From positions 62,001-126,000 of the forward strand of contig NZ_WOCA01000007.1 in assembly GCF_009728145.1 (NCBI RefSeq): a stretch of 64,000 nucleotides of DNA. The letters are read 5' to 3'. The DNA is from Ornithinibacillus caprae. Lineage in GTDB: Bacteria; Bacillota; Bacilli; Bacillales; Amphibacillaceae. Made by a program: the position numbers and the translations under genes. Shown here one piece after another: positions 24,904 through 34,318 of this stretch (the stretch's first letter is position 1; each line of letters starts with the position of its first letter). Below the pieces are notes generated by a model. It was not told the origin of the DNA, searched no databases, and saw only the letters and a program-made list of their open reading frames with translations.

Positions 24904-25077
24904 TTACATCCTTTCATTACTTTCACGTTTTTCAAAAAGAACTAAAGACAGTGTAGCGATTGGCCCTAATAATAGGGAAAGTAGGAACCAATTTAATCCA
25001 CTCCGATTCTTCCCTTGTGCAATACCAGCATTAATTAAAGCTAACGTTCCCCAGCCAACATAATAAGATCCATCCAT
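24904..25077 (-). CDS. Small two-helix membrane protein
   Basis: I do not recognise this 57-residue protein. It begins MDGSYYVGWGTLALINAG and has two hydrophobic stretches, near residues 6-20 and 30-48, separated by a basic loop (QGKNRSGLN). The ATG at 25077 follows TAGGAG closely. Its stop lies 2 bp before the YdbC-like start, so both are in one unit. Confidence 0.6.
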   Translation of the reverse strand: MDGSYYVGWGTLALINAGIAQGKNRSGLNWFLLSLLLGPIATLSLVLFEKRESNERM

Positions 25078-25115
25078 TCTCCTATACCCTCGATTCTTCC
25101 CTCATTTTTTAAAAT

Positions 25116-25736
25116 TTATAGTTGCAGATATATTTTCGTCGTTTGTTTTTTCGCGCGTTTTACTTTTGGCGGATAATAGCCTCGTTCAAAAATTCTACCC
25201 TTAGTAATTTTACTTTTTTCTAAAAAGGTATCAATCGAATCCGCTTCATATGCTTCTAGTGCCTTTAAAAAGACTTTTGCCGCTACCCGAGCATCCTCTA
25301 AAGCATGGTGATGATCAAATGAAATTCCATGATAATCAGCAAGCGTATTTAATTTATGATTATGTAAATCAGGCCACACGCTTTTAGCAATGTTTGCGGT
25401 ACAAAGATAGTCCAGTTCAGGATATTGGATTCTATTGCGGTCTAGTGTTTGGCGTATGACACTCATATCAAAACTAGCGTTGTGAGCAATTGCTAGACTG
25501 TTTGACAAAAAGTGGTTTAATGTTGGCCATACTTCTTCAAACGTGGGTGCTTCTTTTACATCATCCTCCGTAATTCCGTGGATTCGAGTATTAAATGAAC
25601 TGAAATACATATTTGGATTAATTAAGCTGTAATATTCATCGATAATACCCGTTTCATTAGCTACTACAATCCCCACAGCGCATGGACTAAACCTTTTTTC
25701 ATTTGCTGTTTCAAAGTCTATTGAAATATATTCCAA
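25116..25736 (-). CDS. DEDDh-type 3'-5' exonuclease (DnaQ-like)
   Basis: This exonuclease resembles the proofreading subunit epsilon. ExoI has SIDFETA with the first Asp and Glu. ExoII is HNASFDMSV, and ExoIII is HHALEDARVAA with the catalytic His and Asp. The ATG at 25745 touches the ribosome binding site directly, so the TTG at 25736 is preferred; AAAGGG then lies at normal spacing. The 206-residue protein has a basic C-terminal tail (PPKVKRAKKQTTK). It is probably a stand-alone DNA repair or RNA-processing nuclease. Confidence 0.85.
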   Translation of the reverse strand: MEYISIDFETANEKRFSPCAVGIVVANETGIIDEYYSLINPNMYFSSFNTRIHGITEDDVKEAPTFEEVWPTLNHFLSNSLAIAHNASFDMSVIRQTLDRNRIQYPELDYLCTANIAKSVWPDLHNHKLNTLADYHGISFDHHHALEDARVAAKVFLKALEAYEADSIDTFLEKSKITKGRIFERGYYPPKVKRAKKQTTKIYLQL

Positions 25737-25847
25737 TCTAAACATCCCTTTATAAGCATTAATTTCTTCTATCGTATCATAGATTTTGGCGACAGTCCCT
25801 TAACAAATACATTAGAAGCACCCCTATACATGAACTGCTCTCTGATG

Positions 25848-28800
25848 TTATTCCCACTTCCTTACCTTTTGAACAACTTTTCTATTAAACTTCGTTAACA
25901 AGGTTTCTTTTCCATCAGATGTTTTTTGTTTATGCCACTCATTGTAACTAGCTACTGAAATCAGGATTGACCCAGCGATTAATAAATAGCCCCACCATGG
26001 AAGATTCCCCCAATATGGTCGTGTTTGTAGAAAGACATTAAGCAGTAATACACCCGCTCCAATAAAGAAGAAAGATTTAAGTTGATAAACCATTCCTCCT
26101 ACCATGGAGGCAAGTGATAATCCCCCAACAATTAAAGCATCATAAATCGTATTACTTGCTAATCCATCCTGAACAAGTAATAAGGAAACAATTACTAAAA
26201 CCACCCATTGTATGTTGTTCACTAATGCTTTATTATTCTCAGTAATTATTTTTTTCAACAGTACAATGTAAATGACCCATGGAAGTACATATAGTTCTCG
26301 CTCAAACAACTCTGGTAGTGCGTAATGATCTAAGAGAACATAGTATGGCTGTAATAGATAAATTCCTCCTGCAAAGATGAACCACCTTGCCGAGAGCAAC
26401 GGTATACGATTTCTTTGTAATACGATATATATAGAAATCAGTATACCAGGTAGTAATCTAGTCCAAAGCCCAGCCCAACTATATTCATAAAGTATAAATA
26501 AGACAAATAAGCCCACTATGGAATACCAATCTATTGTTTTTAACTGTAGTTTACTAGAAGAAGACTTTTCAATTATGGATGGATACATTACAAATCCAAC
26601 TATGATTAAAATTACTGCAAAGGCAGCGATTAATATTATTTGCCCTTCCCAGCCTAGTCTTTCATAACCAAAATTTTGAGTAGAAATAAAAACCAGCATT
26701 AATGGAATTACATTTAATATCGTCCACATTTGTTTATGCAAAATCACTAACAACCCAATGGCATATAAAATAGTTACTACCAGCATGGTTAAATCGATTG
26801 GATATGCCCCCGTAAAAACAGCTATTCCAATACTTGAAAAAGGAACGAGATAATATGTAATTCTTTTATTCCATTCAGGCTTACTTATATAGTAGAAAAA
26901 AGCAATTACAACACTTGTAATTAAAAATCCATAATGGCTATAGGAATCATATTCTATTAACCATATCAATAAGCTGATCACAGACCAAAAAGACGTAAAA
27001 CAAGCATACAGAAATGTTCTAATCAACCATTCATGCTTTATAAATTGAGTTGTTACACCATATATGATAGTAGCAACTAAAAATGACCAAACAGCATTTT
27101 CTTCATATAGAAATAAGCTAATTAGTAATGCAAAAGGCATGTAAAGATGTCCGACCCATTGATAAGCTTTCATAAGCCTTGTATCTTTATCATTAAAAAA
27201 GCCACTAGTAATCAGTAATAATACAGTCCCTAAGGCAAACTGTAGCCAGTTAAAATAGTCAGGAAGTTGTTCCATATAATTGTGAACCGCAATTAACAGG
27301 GCAAAATAACTTACAAGTGTTAATCCGCTCATTACAAAAGGAGTTGACGACCATTTTGTTTTTCTATATAAAAGATAAGCCATCCCAACTCCGCCAATCA
27401 GAATAATAACTCTCATCCATTCCTCAGTAAATATCGTTAATAACATTCCATATCCATAAATGATTTGTGCACTAAAAAATCCAGCCTTAAATTTTTCAGT
27501 TTGTTTAACATACCTCCATAGAAAACTAACTCCTAATAAAACCAAGCTCCCCAACACATACCCTTCAGCCTCTAAAGGGAATATATAGACATACATCCAA
27601 TCCCAATAAATAAACGAAGCATATAAAGAAACAATGGAAAGTGCGATACCGATAGCATGAATCCAAGGAGCTAACGCAATAAATGGTGGACGATCTTCAA
27701 ATTTTTCCATCCATAAACCGATAAAACTCAAGAGCAACAACATCGTCGCTACGTGCCACCAATCCATGGATTGAATACTTGCTAATAAGCATATCAGCAT
27801 GATCACACTGCTTATATCACGAGTACTTTGTTTAATAACGCGAAAAAATGATGTTCTTATTAAACAGCCGATCCCAATATATAACAACAAATTAAGCCCA
27901 AATAATGGCAAGCTGATTTTTTCATATCCAAACCACACTTCCCCCAGTAAGGCGATTTCGAATAAAGCAGTTACCATAAAAATAGGACTCAAATACATAA
28001 ATAGTCGCTGTTTTACTAGGTTGGATAAAAATAAGAAATTCAATGAAATAATGATATAAGCAATGACTAAAACAATAGAAGCTTCATTCATTCGAAGTAA
28101 GATACCTTCAAAGCTGATATAAATAAATGCTAAAAAGGATACAATCGCACTCGTATATTGAAATGACTTCTTTAAATCATTTCTATCTTGCAACCACTTA
28201 GGAATTACTATAAATAAGAACCCAAGCAACGCATATAAAATGTTTCCAACTTCATGTATCCCAGCGAACTCAATCAATTGGTATACACCATAAACGAGCA
28301 TGACCGTAAATACAAAGTGATAGGATTTTTGATTTGTCACATAAATCATTGCCAAATATAATACGGCTGTTAACATTAAATTGAAACTGTAAAGTAATTC
28401 ATGATTAGAAAAGAACAACATGAACAAGGTTGACAGAATTAGATTAGCTTGAATAAAAGGAATAAATTCCTTTGTAAACGCCTGTAACAATTTATGCTTT
28501 TTTAAATAACCGTAACCAAACATGAGAACTGCATTATATACCATTAGACCCAAATAAAAACCGTCGATTGGCAAATATAGCGCACCAATTACGAAGCTAA
28601 CAAAAACACTTATGGTCATATAAGAAAACCAAACAAATAAACGTGAACCAAGCTTATACGAAAAGTATAGATAAAGTGGTAAGATTGCTAAACTTCCAAG
28701 GGCTCCATAAATATACCTTCCTTCTCCAAAGAACGAAAAATATGTACCAAACAATTGAAAATACCCTGCAGATATTAGTACGATTGGTAAAAATAAACTA

Positions 28801-29270
28801 CCTAGCACTACAAACGCATAAGCTGTTTTTTCTATGTTTAAGACTCGCTTCGAAATCCATGCGAGACCAAAAAACAACACTGAAACAAGCGCAATCATTC
28901 CTGTTTTCGTCCAATTTCCGAGCGTCTCCCATGTACTAGTAGCTAATACTAATCCTCCAAGCAATAATAAAATGACCCCAAGATTTAGAGCCCATGTAAT
29001 ATTTCGTTCTCTAATTTGCTGAGGAGTCAATACCTTCTTCTCTTTTTTGGGTTGAACCGGCTGTTTTACAATCGGTTGTTCAACTGATTTTTCCACCTGT
29101 TCTTTTTCTTTCGGTACGATACGTTCTTTCTTTGCTAGATCATTATAATATTGCCTATGTCCATTAAGTACTTCCTGATAGATCGATTCTGAAATTAAAT
29201 TTTCATATACTAATTTTTTCAACTCTTCTTTTACTATATCCTGTTTATCATTCGGGTTTAAACGGTCCAT
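25848..29270 (-). CDS. Giant polytopic membrane protein of unknown function
   Basis: This is a 1140-residue protein. A short soluble N-terminal part (residues 1-85) contains a helical region and a Lys/Gln/Pro-rich linker (KQPVQPKKEKK). Roughly 30 hydrophobic helices then run to a basic C-terminus. The opening helices (NLGVILLLLGGLVLATSTWETLG) resemble DUF2157-like membrane proteins found in Bacillaceae. It has no recognised motif for transport or catalysis. The ATG follows AAGGTGGG. It is monocistronic. Function is unknown. Confidence 0.8.
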   Translation of the reverse strand: MDRLNPNDKQDIVKEELKKLVYENLISESIYQEVLNGHRQYYNDLAKKERIVPKEKEQVEKSVEQPIVKQPVQPKKEKKVLTPQQIRERNITWALNLGVILLLLGGLVLATSTWETLGNWTKTGMIALVSVLFFGLAWISKRVLNIEKTAYAFVVLGSLFLPIVLISAGYFQLFGTYFSFFGEGRYIYGALGSLAILPLYLYFSYKLGSRLFVWFSYMTISVFVSFVIGALYLPIDGFYLGLMVYNAVLMFGYGYLKKHKLLQAFTKEFIPFIQANLILSTLFMLFFSNHELLYSFNLMLTAVLYLAMIYVTNQKSYHFVFTVMLVYGVYQLIEFAGIHEVGNILYALLGFLFIVIPKWLQDRNDLKKSFQYTSAIVSFLAFIYISFEGILLRMNEASIVLVIAYIIISLNFLFLSNLVKQRLFMYLSPIFMVTALFEIALLGEVWFGYEKISLPLFGLNLLLYIGIGCLIRTSFFRVIKQSTRDISSVIMLICLLASIQSMDWWHVATMLLLLSFIGLWMEKFEDRPPFIALAPWIHAIGIALSIVSLYASFIYWDWMYVYIFPLEAEGYVLGSLVLLGVSFLWRYVKQTEKFKAGFFSAQIIYGYGMLLTIFTEEWMRVIILIGGVGMAYLLYRKTKWSSTPFVMSGLTLVSYFALLIAVHNYMEQLPDYFNWLQFALGTVLLLITSGFFNDKDTRLMKAYQWVGHLYMPFALLISLFLYEENAVWSFLVATIIYGVTTQFIKHEWLIRTFLYACFTSFWSVISLLIWLIEYDSYSHYGFLITSVVIAFFYYISKPEWNKRITYYLVPFSSIGIAVFTGAYPIDLTMLVVTILYAIGLLVILHKQMWTILNVIPLMLVFISTQNFGYERLGWEGQIILIAAFAVILIIVGFVMYPSIIEKSSSSKLQLKTIDWYSIVGLFVLFILYEYSWAGLWTRLLPGILISIYIVLQRNRIPLLSARWFIFAGGIYLLQPYYVLLDHYALPELFERELYVLPWVIYIVLLKKIITENNKALVNNIQWVVLVIVSLLLVQDGLASNTIYDALIVGGLSLASMVGGMVYQLKSFFFIGAGVLLLNVFLQTRPYWGNLPWWGYLLIAGSILISVASYNEWHKQKTSDGKETLLTKFNRKVVQKVRKWE

Positions 29271-29404
29271 CCTATCCCACCTTTTAATTCTTTTATTTAG
29301 GTGTTTTCATGATATTTCCATCATACCAATATATGGATACAAATCAATCCTAATTTTATATCTTTTCGGAAATTTCAAGTAGTGGGTTCCTCCGATTTAT
29401 ACTC

Positions 29405-29484
29405 TTTTTAGATAACTAAGGCTTTTGCCAATTATTTATGACAAAAGCCTTAATTGCGCACAAGAGAGCTCTCATATGCGCAAA
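29405..29484 (+). repeat. Dispersed hairpin repeat, copy C
   Basis: This begins TTTTTAGATAACTAAGGC. The first hairpin is a perfect TAAGGCTTTTG / CAAAAGCCTTA. The second is GCGCA / TGCGC. It shares layout and left end with copies near 34210 and 44795. Confidence 0.6.
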
Positions 29485-29489
29485 ATCAA

Positions 29490-29516
29490 ACAGTCCCCAA
29501 GCCTTGGGGACTGTTT
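29490..29516 (-). terminator. Terminator after the P-type ATPase
   Basis: The stem ACAGTCCCC / GGGGACTGT has 9 perfect pairs and lies 3 bp after the ATPase stop codon. The T tail on the minus strand is interrupted (TTGATTTTG). Confidence 0.65.
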
Positions 29517-29517
29517 T

Positions 29518-32157
29518 CTATTTACTTCTATGCATAAACACTTTAACTACCTCCATAAGCAATACGGAACCTATAGCTAAGCCTGTAGCAACTATCCATT
29601 CATTCCAGCCAAATGTTGTTGGAATAGCAAATACCTCACGCGCAAATGGCATAATGGTAATACTATATAAAACGAAACATACTGCAACAGCACCAAGTAC
29701 ATATTTATTACTAAACACCCCAACTCCAACAATGGACTGGGAGTTGGAACGTGCCGTAAAAGTCTGTAATGTTCTAGCTAATATTAATGTAGTAAATGCC
29801 ATCGCTACACCCATCTCAGCGGAGTGCTGTAATCCAATATAATGAGATATAATAACAGCAATCCCAATTAAAATACCTCTTGTTAAAACAGCTCTCATTG
29901 TTCCGCCTGCAAAAATTCCTTCATCAACATGGCGTGGTTTTCTTTTCATAACATCTGGTTCTGATTTCTCCATTCCTAAAGCGATTGCCGGAAGCGAATC
30001 ATTCACTAGGTTGATAAATAACAATTGCAGTGCAGTAAATGGATTTGACCAGTTCAGAATGACTGCAAATAAGATGGCAATAATCGCACCGAGGTTACCA
30101 GCAAATAAATAACCGATTGCTTTTTTAATATTATCAAATACCGTACGTCCAACACCTACTGCATTAACAATAGATACGAAATTATCATCCGTTAAAATCA
30201 TAGCTGATGAATCCTTCGCAACATCTGTTCCACTACCCATAGCAATTCCTATATCAGCTTGTTTTAATGCGGGTGCATCGTTAACACCATCGCCTGTCAT
30301 CGCGGTAATTTTTCCATTTTTCTGCCAAGCTCGTACAATTCGTATTTTATTTTCAGGAGAAACACGTGCATATACGGATATTTGTCCAAGTTTTTCTTCT
30401 AATTCCTTATCAGACATCGCATCTAGTTCTTGACCTGTAACTGCGATGTCATCTTCTTCCATCAATCCAATATCTCGACCAATTGCTTGAGCAGTGGTCT
30501 TATGGTCACCTGTAATCATAATGGTACGGATACCTGCTTTTTTCGACTCCTCAATAGAATCATACACCGCTTCTCTAGGAGGATCGATCATTGCAGTAAG
30601 TCCAACTAGTACTAAATCATATTCATCTTCTTCGGAAATGGTTGATTGGTCCTGTGGGATTTGTTTATATCCAAAAGCAAGTACTCGCAAAGCATGATTT
30701 GAATAATCCTCATTTGCTTGTTCAAATAGGTTCAATAGTTCGTCATCAATCGATTCTTCTTTACCATCCCAAAAAACATGGGATGCACGACGATACATAA
30801 CATCGGGCCCACCTTTGGTAAGCATTAACCGCTTACCATCTATCGTATGCACTGTTGACATTAGCTTTCGGTCGGAATCAAAGGGTATTTCCACTTCCCG
30901 TTCATACTTATCTCTAATTTCCTGGTAGTTTTTATTATTTTTATTAACAAAATTAATTAATGCTACCTCTGTTGGATCACCGATCTCTTTTTCATCCTTA
31001 TTGATATAAGAATCATTACAAAGTGCAGCGATATGGACTAATATTTTTTCTGCTTCCGACCAATCATCAGGATTTTCTGGTAATTTTTCTTTTTGATTAC
31101 CGGGTAAAAAATGATTGGTAACGGTCATCTTATTCTGGGTTAATGTTCCAGTCTTGTCCGTACAGATGACACTCGTTGAGCCAAGCGTTTCCACTGCTGG
31201 CAGTTTCCGAATTATGGCATGCTGTTTGGCCATTTTATTTGTTCCAACAGAAAGTACAATTGTTACAATGGAAGAAAGTGCCTCCGGAATGGCAGCAACT
31301 GCAACAGCAACTGCGAACATTAATGCATTTAAAATAGCTGTCGTTGTGTCTACTGTATCTCCACCAAACCATATTCTTCCTACCTGTAAAGCAAAAATCA
31401 GAATACACAAAAGTAATATCCCTAAACCTAATCTCTTACTAAATACCTCTAGTTTTTGTTGAAGTGGGGTTTGTTTTGCCTCAGCAGTTGCAATCAATCC
31501 TGCAATTTTACCAATCTCTGTTTTCTCAGCGGTCCCTGTTACAACAAATGTTCCTCGACCATAAACTACAAGTGAACTACTAAAAACCATATTGAAACGA
31601 TCACCTAAAGCTACTTCGTCTGGGATCGCATCCACACTCTTTTCAACTGCTTCGGATTCTCCAGTTAACATCCCCTCATTCACTTTTAGTGAGCCACTAT
31701 CAATAATTCTTCCATCAGCTGGAACATAATCACCAGCCTCTAAAAACACAATATCTCCAGGTACTAATTCTCTAGCTGGAATCGATTGCTTCGTTCCATT
31801 ACGAATAACTTTCGCTTCTGGAGCAGACATATCTCTCAATGCATCTAGTGAACTCTCAGCCTTTTTCGTTTGTACAACACTAATAACGGAATTTAATATT
31901 AAGACTAAAAAGATAATGACAGATTCAACGATCTCACCTAAAACAAGCTGTACCCCTGCTGCAATTAACAGTACAATTACCATGGGATCTTTAAATGTTT
32001 CTAAAAATAGCTTCCAGGTTGATACTTTTTCTTTATCTGCAATTTCATTGTATCCTTCTTGCTCTATTCTTTTTTGCACTTCTTCATTGGTGAGACCTTT
32101 TTCCGAAGCGTTAACTGTATCTAATACTTCAGCGGCAGTTCTACGATAAAATTCCAT
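29518..32157 (-). CDS. P-type calcium-transporting ATPase (LMCA1/YloB-like)
   Basis: This cation pump of the P2A group has 879 residues and ten expected helices. The phosphorylation site is ICTDKTGTLTQNKMTV, with the actuator loop LTGESEAVEK, nucleotide domain KGGPDVMYRRA and hinge MTGDGVNDAPALKQADIGIAMG. Helix 4 carries IPEALSSIVTIVLSVGTN, the form seen in the Listeria calcium pump LMCA1. Calcium export is therefore the best guess. The ATG follows AAAGGAG. It is preceded by a long structured leader with its own terminator, so expression is probably controlled by attenuation, perhaps by a metal. Confidence 0.9.
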   Translation of the reverse strand: MEFYRRTAAEVLDTVNASEKGLTNEEVQKRIEQEGYNEIADKEKVSTWKLFLETFKDPMVIVLLIAAGVQLVLGEIVESVIIFLVLILNSVISVVQTKKAESSLDALRDMSAPEAKVIRNGTKQSIPARELVPGDIVFLEAGDYVPADGRIIDSGSLKVNEGMLTGESEAVEKSVDAIPDEVALGDRFNMVFSSSLVVYGRGTFVVTGTAEKTEIGKIAGLIATAEAKQTPLQQKLEVFSKRLGLGILLLCILIFALQVGRIWFGGDTVDTTTAILNALMFAVAVAVAAIPEALSSIVTIVLSVGTNKMAKQHAIIRKLPAVETLGSTSVICTDKTGTLTQNKMTVTNHFLPGNQKEKLPENPDDWSEAEKILVHIAALCNDSYINKDEKEIGDPTEVALINFVNKNNKNYQEIRDKYEREVEIPFDSDRKLMSTVHTIDGKRLMLTKGGPDVMYRRASHVFWDGKEESIDDELLNLFEQANEDYSNHALRVLAFGYKQIPQDQSTISEEDEYDLVLVGLTAMIDPPREAVYDSIEESKKAGIRTIMITGDHKTTAQAIGRDIGLMEEDDIAVTGQELDAMSDKELEEKLGQISVYARVSPENKIRIVRAWQKNGKITAMTGDGVNDAPALKQADIGIAMGSGTDVAKDSSAMILTDDNFVSIVNAVGVGRTVFDNIKKAIGYLFAGNLGAIIAILFAVILNWSNPFTALQLLFINLVNDSLPAIALGMEKSEPDVMKRKPRHVDEGIFAGGTMRAVLTRGILIGIAVIISHYIGLQHSAEMGVAMAFTTLILARTLQTFTARSNSQSIVGVGVFSNKYVLGAVAVCFVLYSITIMPFAREVFAIPTTFGWNEWIVATGLAIGSVLLMEVVKVFMHRSK

Positions 32158-32221
32158 GAAAAAACTCCTTTCATTATGTAGTATCCCAATTTTTCACAAA
32201 TCTATCTTCCATGTAAACAAA

Positions 32222-32500
32222 AAGACCTCTACCCTAAAAATGGGCGAGGTCTCACTAAGTGAATCTTTAATCATTGGGAGTTCTTTCAACCCACCGATTA
32301 TTTAGAGATGAACGAATCGGATATTTACTGGCTGTTAATCCTCACCTAGCTCGCTTTAAAGTCCATATTTTCGGATCACACAGCCTTTTATATTTAATGG
32401 ACACGTCATGTAAATGACTTTATATTTGGGAGTTAATAACCCAAACGTTACTCTACAATGACAATCGTCAAGGTTTATTCGGATATATCCATATTATACC
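32222..32500 (-). ncRNA. Structured 5' leader of the P-type ATPase, candidate riboswitch
   Basis: On the minus strand an extended -10 box, TGGTATAAT, near 32490 would start a leader of about 330 nt. Strong pairings are visible. TTTGGG / CCCAAA lies near 32430, and GTCAT / ATGAC near 32410. A long stem of GGCTGT..GATCC with GGATT.ACAGCC joins 32373-32385 with 32330-32341. CCGATT / AATCGG follows, then a competing GCGAG / CTCGC. The last hairpin, AGACCTC / GAGGTCT followed by TTTTTG (32220-32254), is a terminator about 65 nt before the start codon. CTCGC overlaps the 5' arm of that terminator, so two folds compete. GCUAGGUGAGG recalls the M-box, but the rest does not fit. Confidence 0.5.
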
Positions 32501-32594
32501 ATTAGTATTTTACAAAAGCATAATTCTAATTTCCCCTTGACATCTTTATTTAAGAAGTGTAAGTTAATTATTATAATTTAATATTTTTACAATT

Positions 32595-32743
32595 CTTATC
32601 CAGAGAGGTGGAGGGACTGGCCCTTTGAAGCCTCAGCAACAGACCATAATGGGTACTGTGCTAATTCCAGAAGCATTATGCTTGAAGATAAGAAGAGCGA
32701 TCGGTGTAAAATCAACCTCTTCTTATCTAAGAAGAGGTTTTTT
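32595..32743 (+). ncRNA. SAM-I (S-box) riboswitch with terminator
   Basis: The conserved core reads CTTATCCAGAGAGGTGGAGG, then GGGACTGGCCC, GAAGCCTCAGCAAC, GTGCTAATTCC and closing GATAAG. The palindromic terminator AACCTCTTCTTA / TAAGAAGAGGTT (32714-32739) with T tail follows. When S-adenosylmethionine is high, transcription stops before the downstream methionine synthase gene. A TTGACA box at 32537 is the likely -35 element; its -10 (TAAGTT) is weak. Confidence 0.95.
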
Positions 32744-32782
32744 ATTTTATATAAACACTAATAGGAAAAGGAGCGTTTACTA

Positions 32783-33889
32783 ATGACAACAACTCTAACA
32801 AAGGCACCATACCGTGCCGACCATGTAGGAAGTTTACTAAGACCTGAGGTTTTACACCAAGCCAGAAAGGATTATAAAGACGGTAAAATTTCAGCTTCCG
32901 AGTTACGTGAAGTTGAAAATCAAGAAATTAAACGTGTCGTAGACAAACAAATTGAAATTGGACTAGACGTCGTTACAGATGGGGAGTTTAGACGAACATG
33001 GTTCCACTTAGACTTCTTAGAACACCTAAACGGAATCGAAGGCTATGTACCAGAACAAGGATATCAATTTGAAGGATTAGAAACAGAAAAGTATGACGTA
33101 AGAAACACAGGAAAAATCTCCTTTAATCCGGATCACCCTTTTATCAAGGACTTTGCTGAATTAAATCATTTTGTGGATGGACGCGCAATTGCAAAACAAA
33201 CTATTCCAAGTCCAAACCAACTGTTTAACAAAGGCATTTACAACCCTGACATTTATCCAGACATTGAAGATTATGCAGCTGATATTATTACGACCTATCA
33301 AGATGCAATCCAAGCTTTCTATAATGCTGGAGTACGTTACTTACAATTAGATGACGTGTATATAGCTGGACTATCATCTCCGAAAATTCCATTTAACGAT
33401 GGAAAGTATACTAGAGAATACTTAATTGATCTTGCATTACGGGTTGCTAATGGTGCACTAGAAAATAAACCAGCGGATTTAGTTGTTACGACACATCTTT
33501 GTCGTGGTAACTATCAATCTACTTGGGCATTTGAAGGAAGTTATGCACTTATAGCACCAACTCTATTAGCTAAAGAAAATGTCGATGGTTTCTTCCTTGA
33601 ATATGATGATGAAAGATCAGGAACATTCCAGCCATTAGAACATATTCCAACAGAAGGACCTCGTGTTGTCCTTGGCCTAATTACATCGAAAAGTGGAGAA
33701 TTAGAAGATAAAGAATTAATTAAAGCACGTATTAATGAAGCAGCAAAATATGTACCATTAGATCAATTATGCCTAAGCCCACAGTGCGGATTTGCTTCTA
33801 CACACCATGGAAACAAACTAACTGAAGATGAGCAATGGGCTAAATTAAAATTCGTAGTAGACATAGCTGAGGAAATATGGAATAAGTAA
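32783..33889 (+). CDS. Short MetE-like methionine synthase (YxjG/YxjH type)
   Basis: This protein resembles the catalytic C-terminal half of cobalamin-independent methionine synthase. It probably transfers a methyl group to homocysteine or a related thiol. Zinc ligands are visible as His and Cys in TTHLCRGNY and Cys in LSPQCGFAST. The N-terminus YRADHVGSLLRPEVL is typical of YxjG/YxjH. The 368-residue length matches that group (about 375) and lacks the MetE N-terminal half. The ATG follows AAAGGAG. Control by the SAM-I riboswitch is the same as for yxjG and yxjH in B. subtilis. Confidence 0.92.
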   Translation: MTTTLTKAPYRADHVGSLLRPEVLHQARKDYKDGKISASELREVENQEIKRVVDKQIEIGLDVVTDGEFRRTWFHLDFLEHLNGIEGYVPEQGYQFEGLETEKYDVRNTGKISFNPDHPFIKDFAELNHFVDGRAIAKQTIPSPNQLFNKGIYNPDIYPDIEDYAADIITTYQDAIQAFYNAGVRYLQLDDVYIAGLSSPKIPFNDGKYTREYLIDLALRVANGALENKPADLVVTTHLCRGNYQSTWAFEGSYALIAPTLLAKENVDGFFLEYDDERSGTFQPLEHIPTEGPRVVLGLITSKSGELEDKELIKARINEAAKYVPLDQLCLSPQCGFASTHHGNKLTEDEQWAKLKFVVDIAEEIWNK

Positions 33890-33898
33890 TTGAAGCTT

Positions 33899-33936
33899 CA
33901 ATCAGTCAGGGGGTTCTTCATCCCCCACTGATTGTT
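33899..33936 (+). terminator. Probable terminator after the methionine synthase gene
   Basis: The stem CAATCAGT..GGGG / CCCC..ACTGATTG is strong, but the T tail is short (TTTGC). Confidence 0.55.
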
Positions 33937-33975
33937 TGCACCTTAATGCTATGACCTAAAGGCCACTGAACAAAT

Positions 33976-34065
33976 CGGACATTTACGGGTAGCCCGCGCC
34001 CCAAGTTAACCTTCTTAGTTTTACCTCGTAGGTTTGAAGTGGGGGGGCTTACGACGCACAGGACG
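33976..34065. other. Structured non-coding element sharing a motif with the ATPase leader
   Basis: This contains AAATCGGACATTTACGGG, also found with small changes at 32314-32332, in the same orientation. In both places a long imperfect hairpin follows. Here CCCCAAGTTAACC pairs with GGTTTGAAGTGGGG (to 34053). A GCAC..GTGC hairpin lies downstream near 34065. No gene is seen from 33890 to 34318. The element may be the end of an old mobile element or an RNA. Confidence 0.4.
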
Positions 34066-34209
34066 TGCTAGTGACGATAATGCGATAGGACTTGGCCAGT
34101 TATATGCGGGACAAATAACCTCAGCAAGCTTTTTAAATCTAGTAAAAAAACATTCACTTTTCTAGTAATGATTGGTATTCTTTAGTATATAATATATAAT
34201 GTGAAATTA

Positions 34210-34306
34210 TTTAGAAAACTTGGCTTTTGCCAAAACCTTTTATGGTAAAAGACTTAGTTGTACTTTATCAGGATCGGAAATATTGTACGTTCCGTTCTGC
34301 CAAAAA
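34210..34306 (+). repeat. Dispersed hairpin repeat, copy A (full length)
   Basis: This begins TTTAGAAAACTTGGC. It has two hairpins: GCTTTTGCC with GGTAAAAGACTT, and CGGAA / TTCCG near the end. It lies directly before the ribosome binding site of the next small gene. It is most like copy B at 44795. Confidence 0.65.
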
Positions 34307-34318
34307 GGAGAAATACAT

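Noticed and set aside
32222-32500. Straight M-box (magnesium) call for the ATPase leader
   Set aside because: Only GCUAGGUGAGG matches well. The GCUGCCCA and AAGGUGAU-type segments and the expected length of about 165 nt are not found, so I list it as a candidate leader only.
34220-34318. 33-codon upstream extension of the small gene at 34319
   Set aside because: It lies within dispersed repeat copy A. The ATG at 34319 has its own good ribosome binding site.
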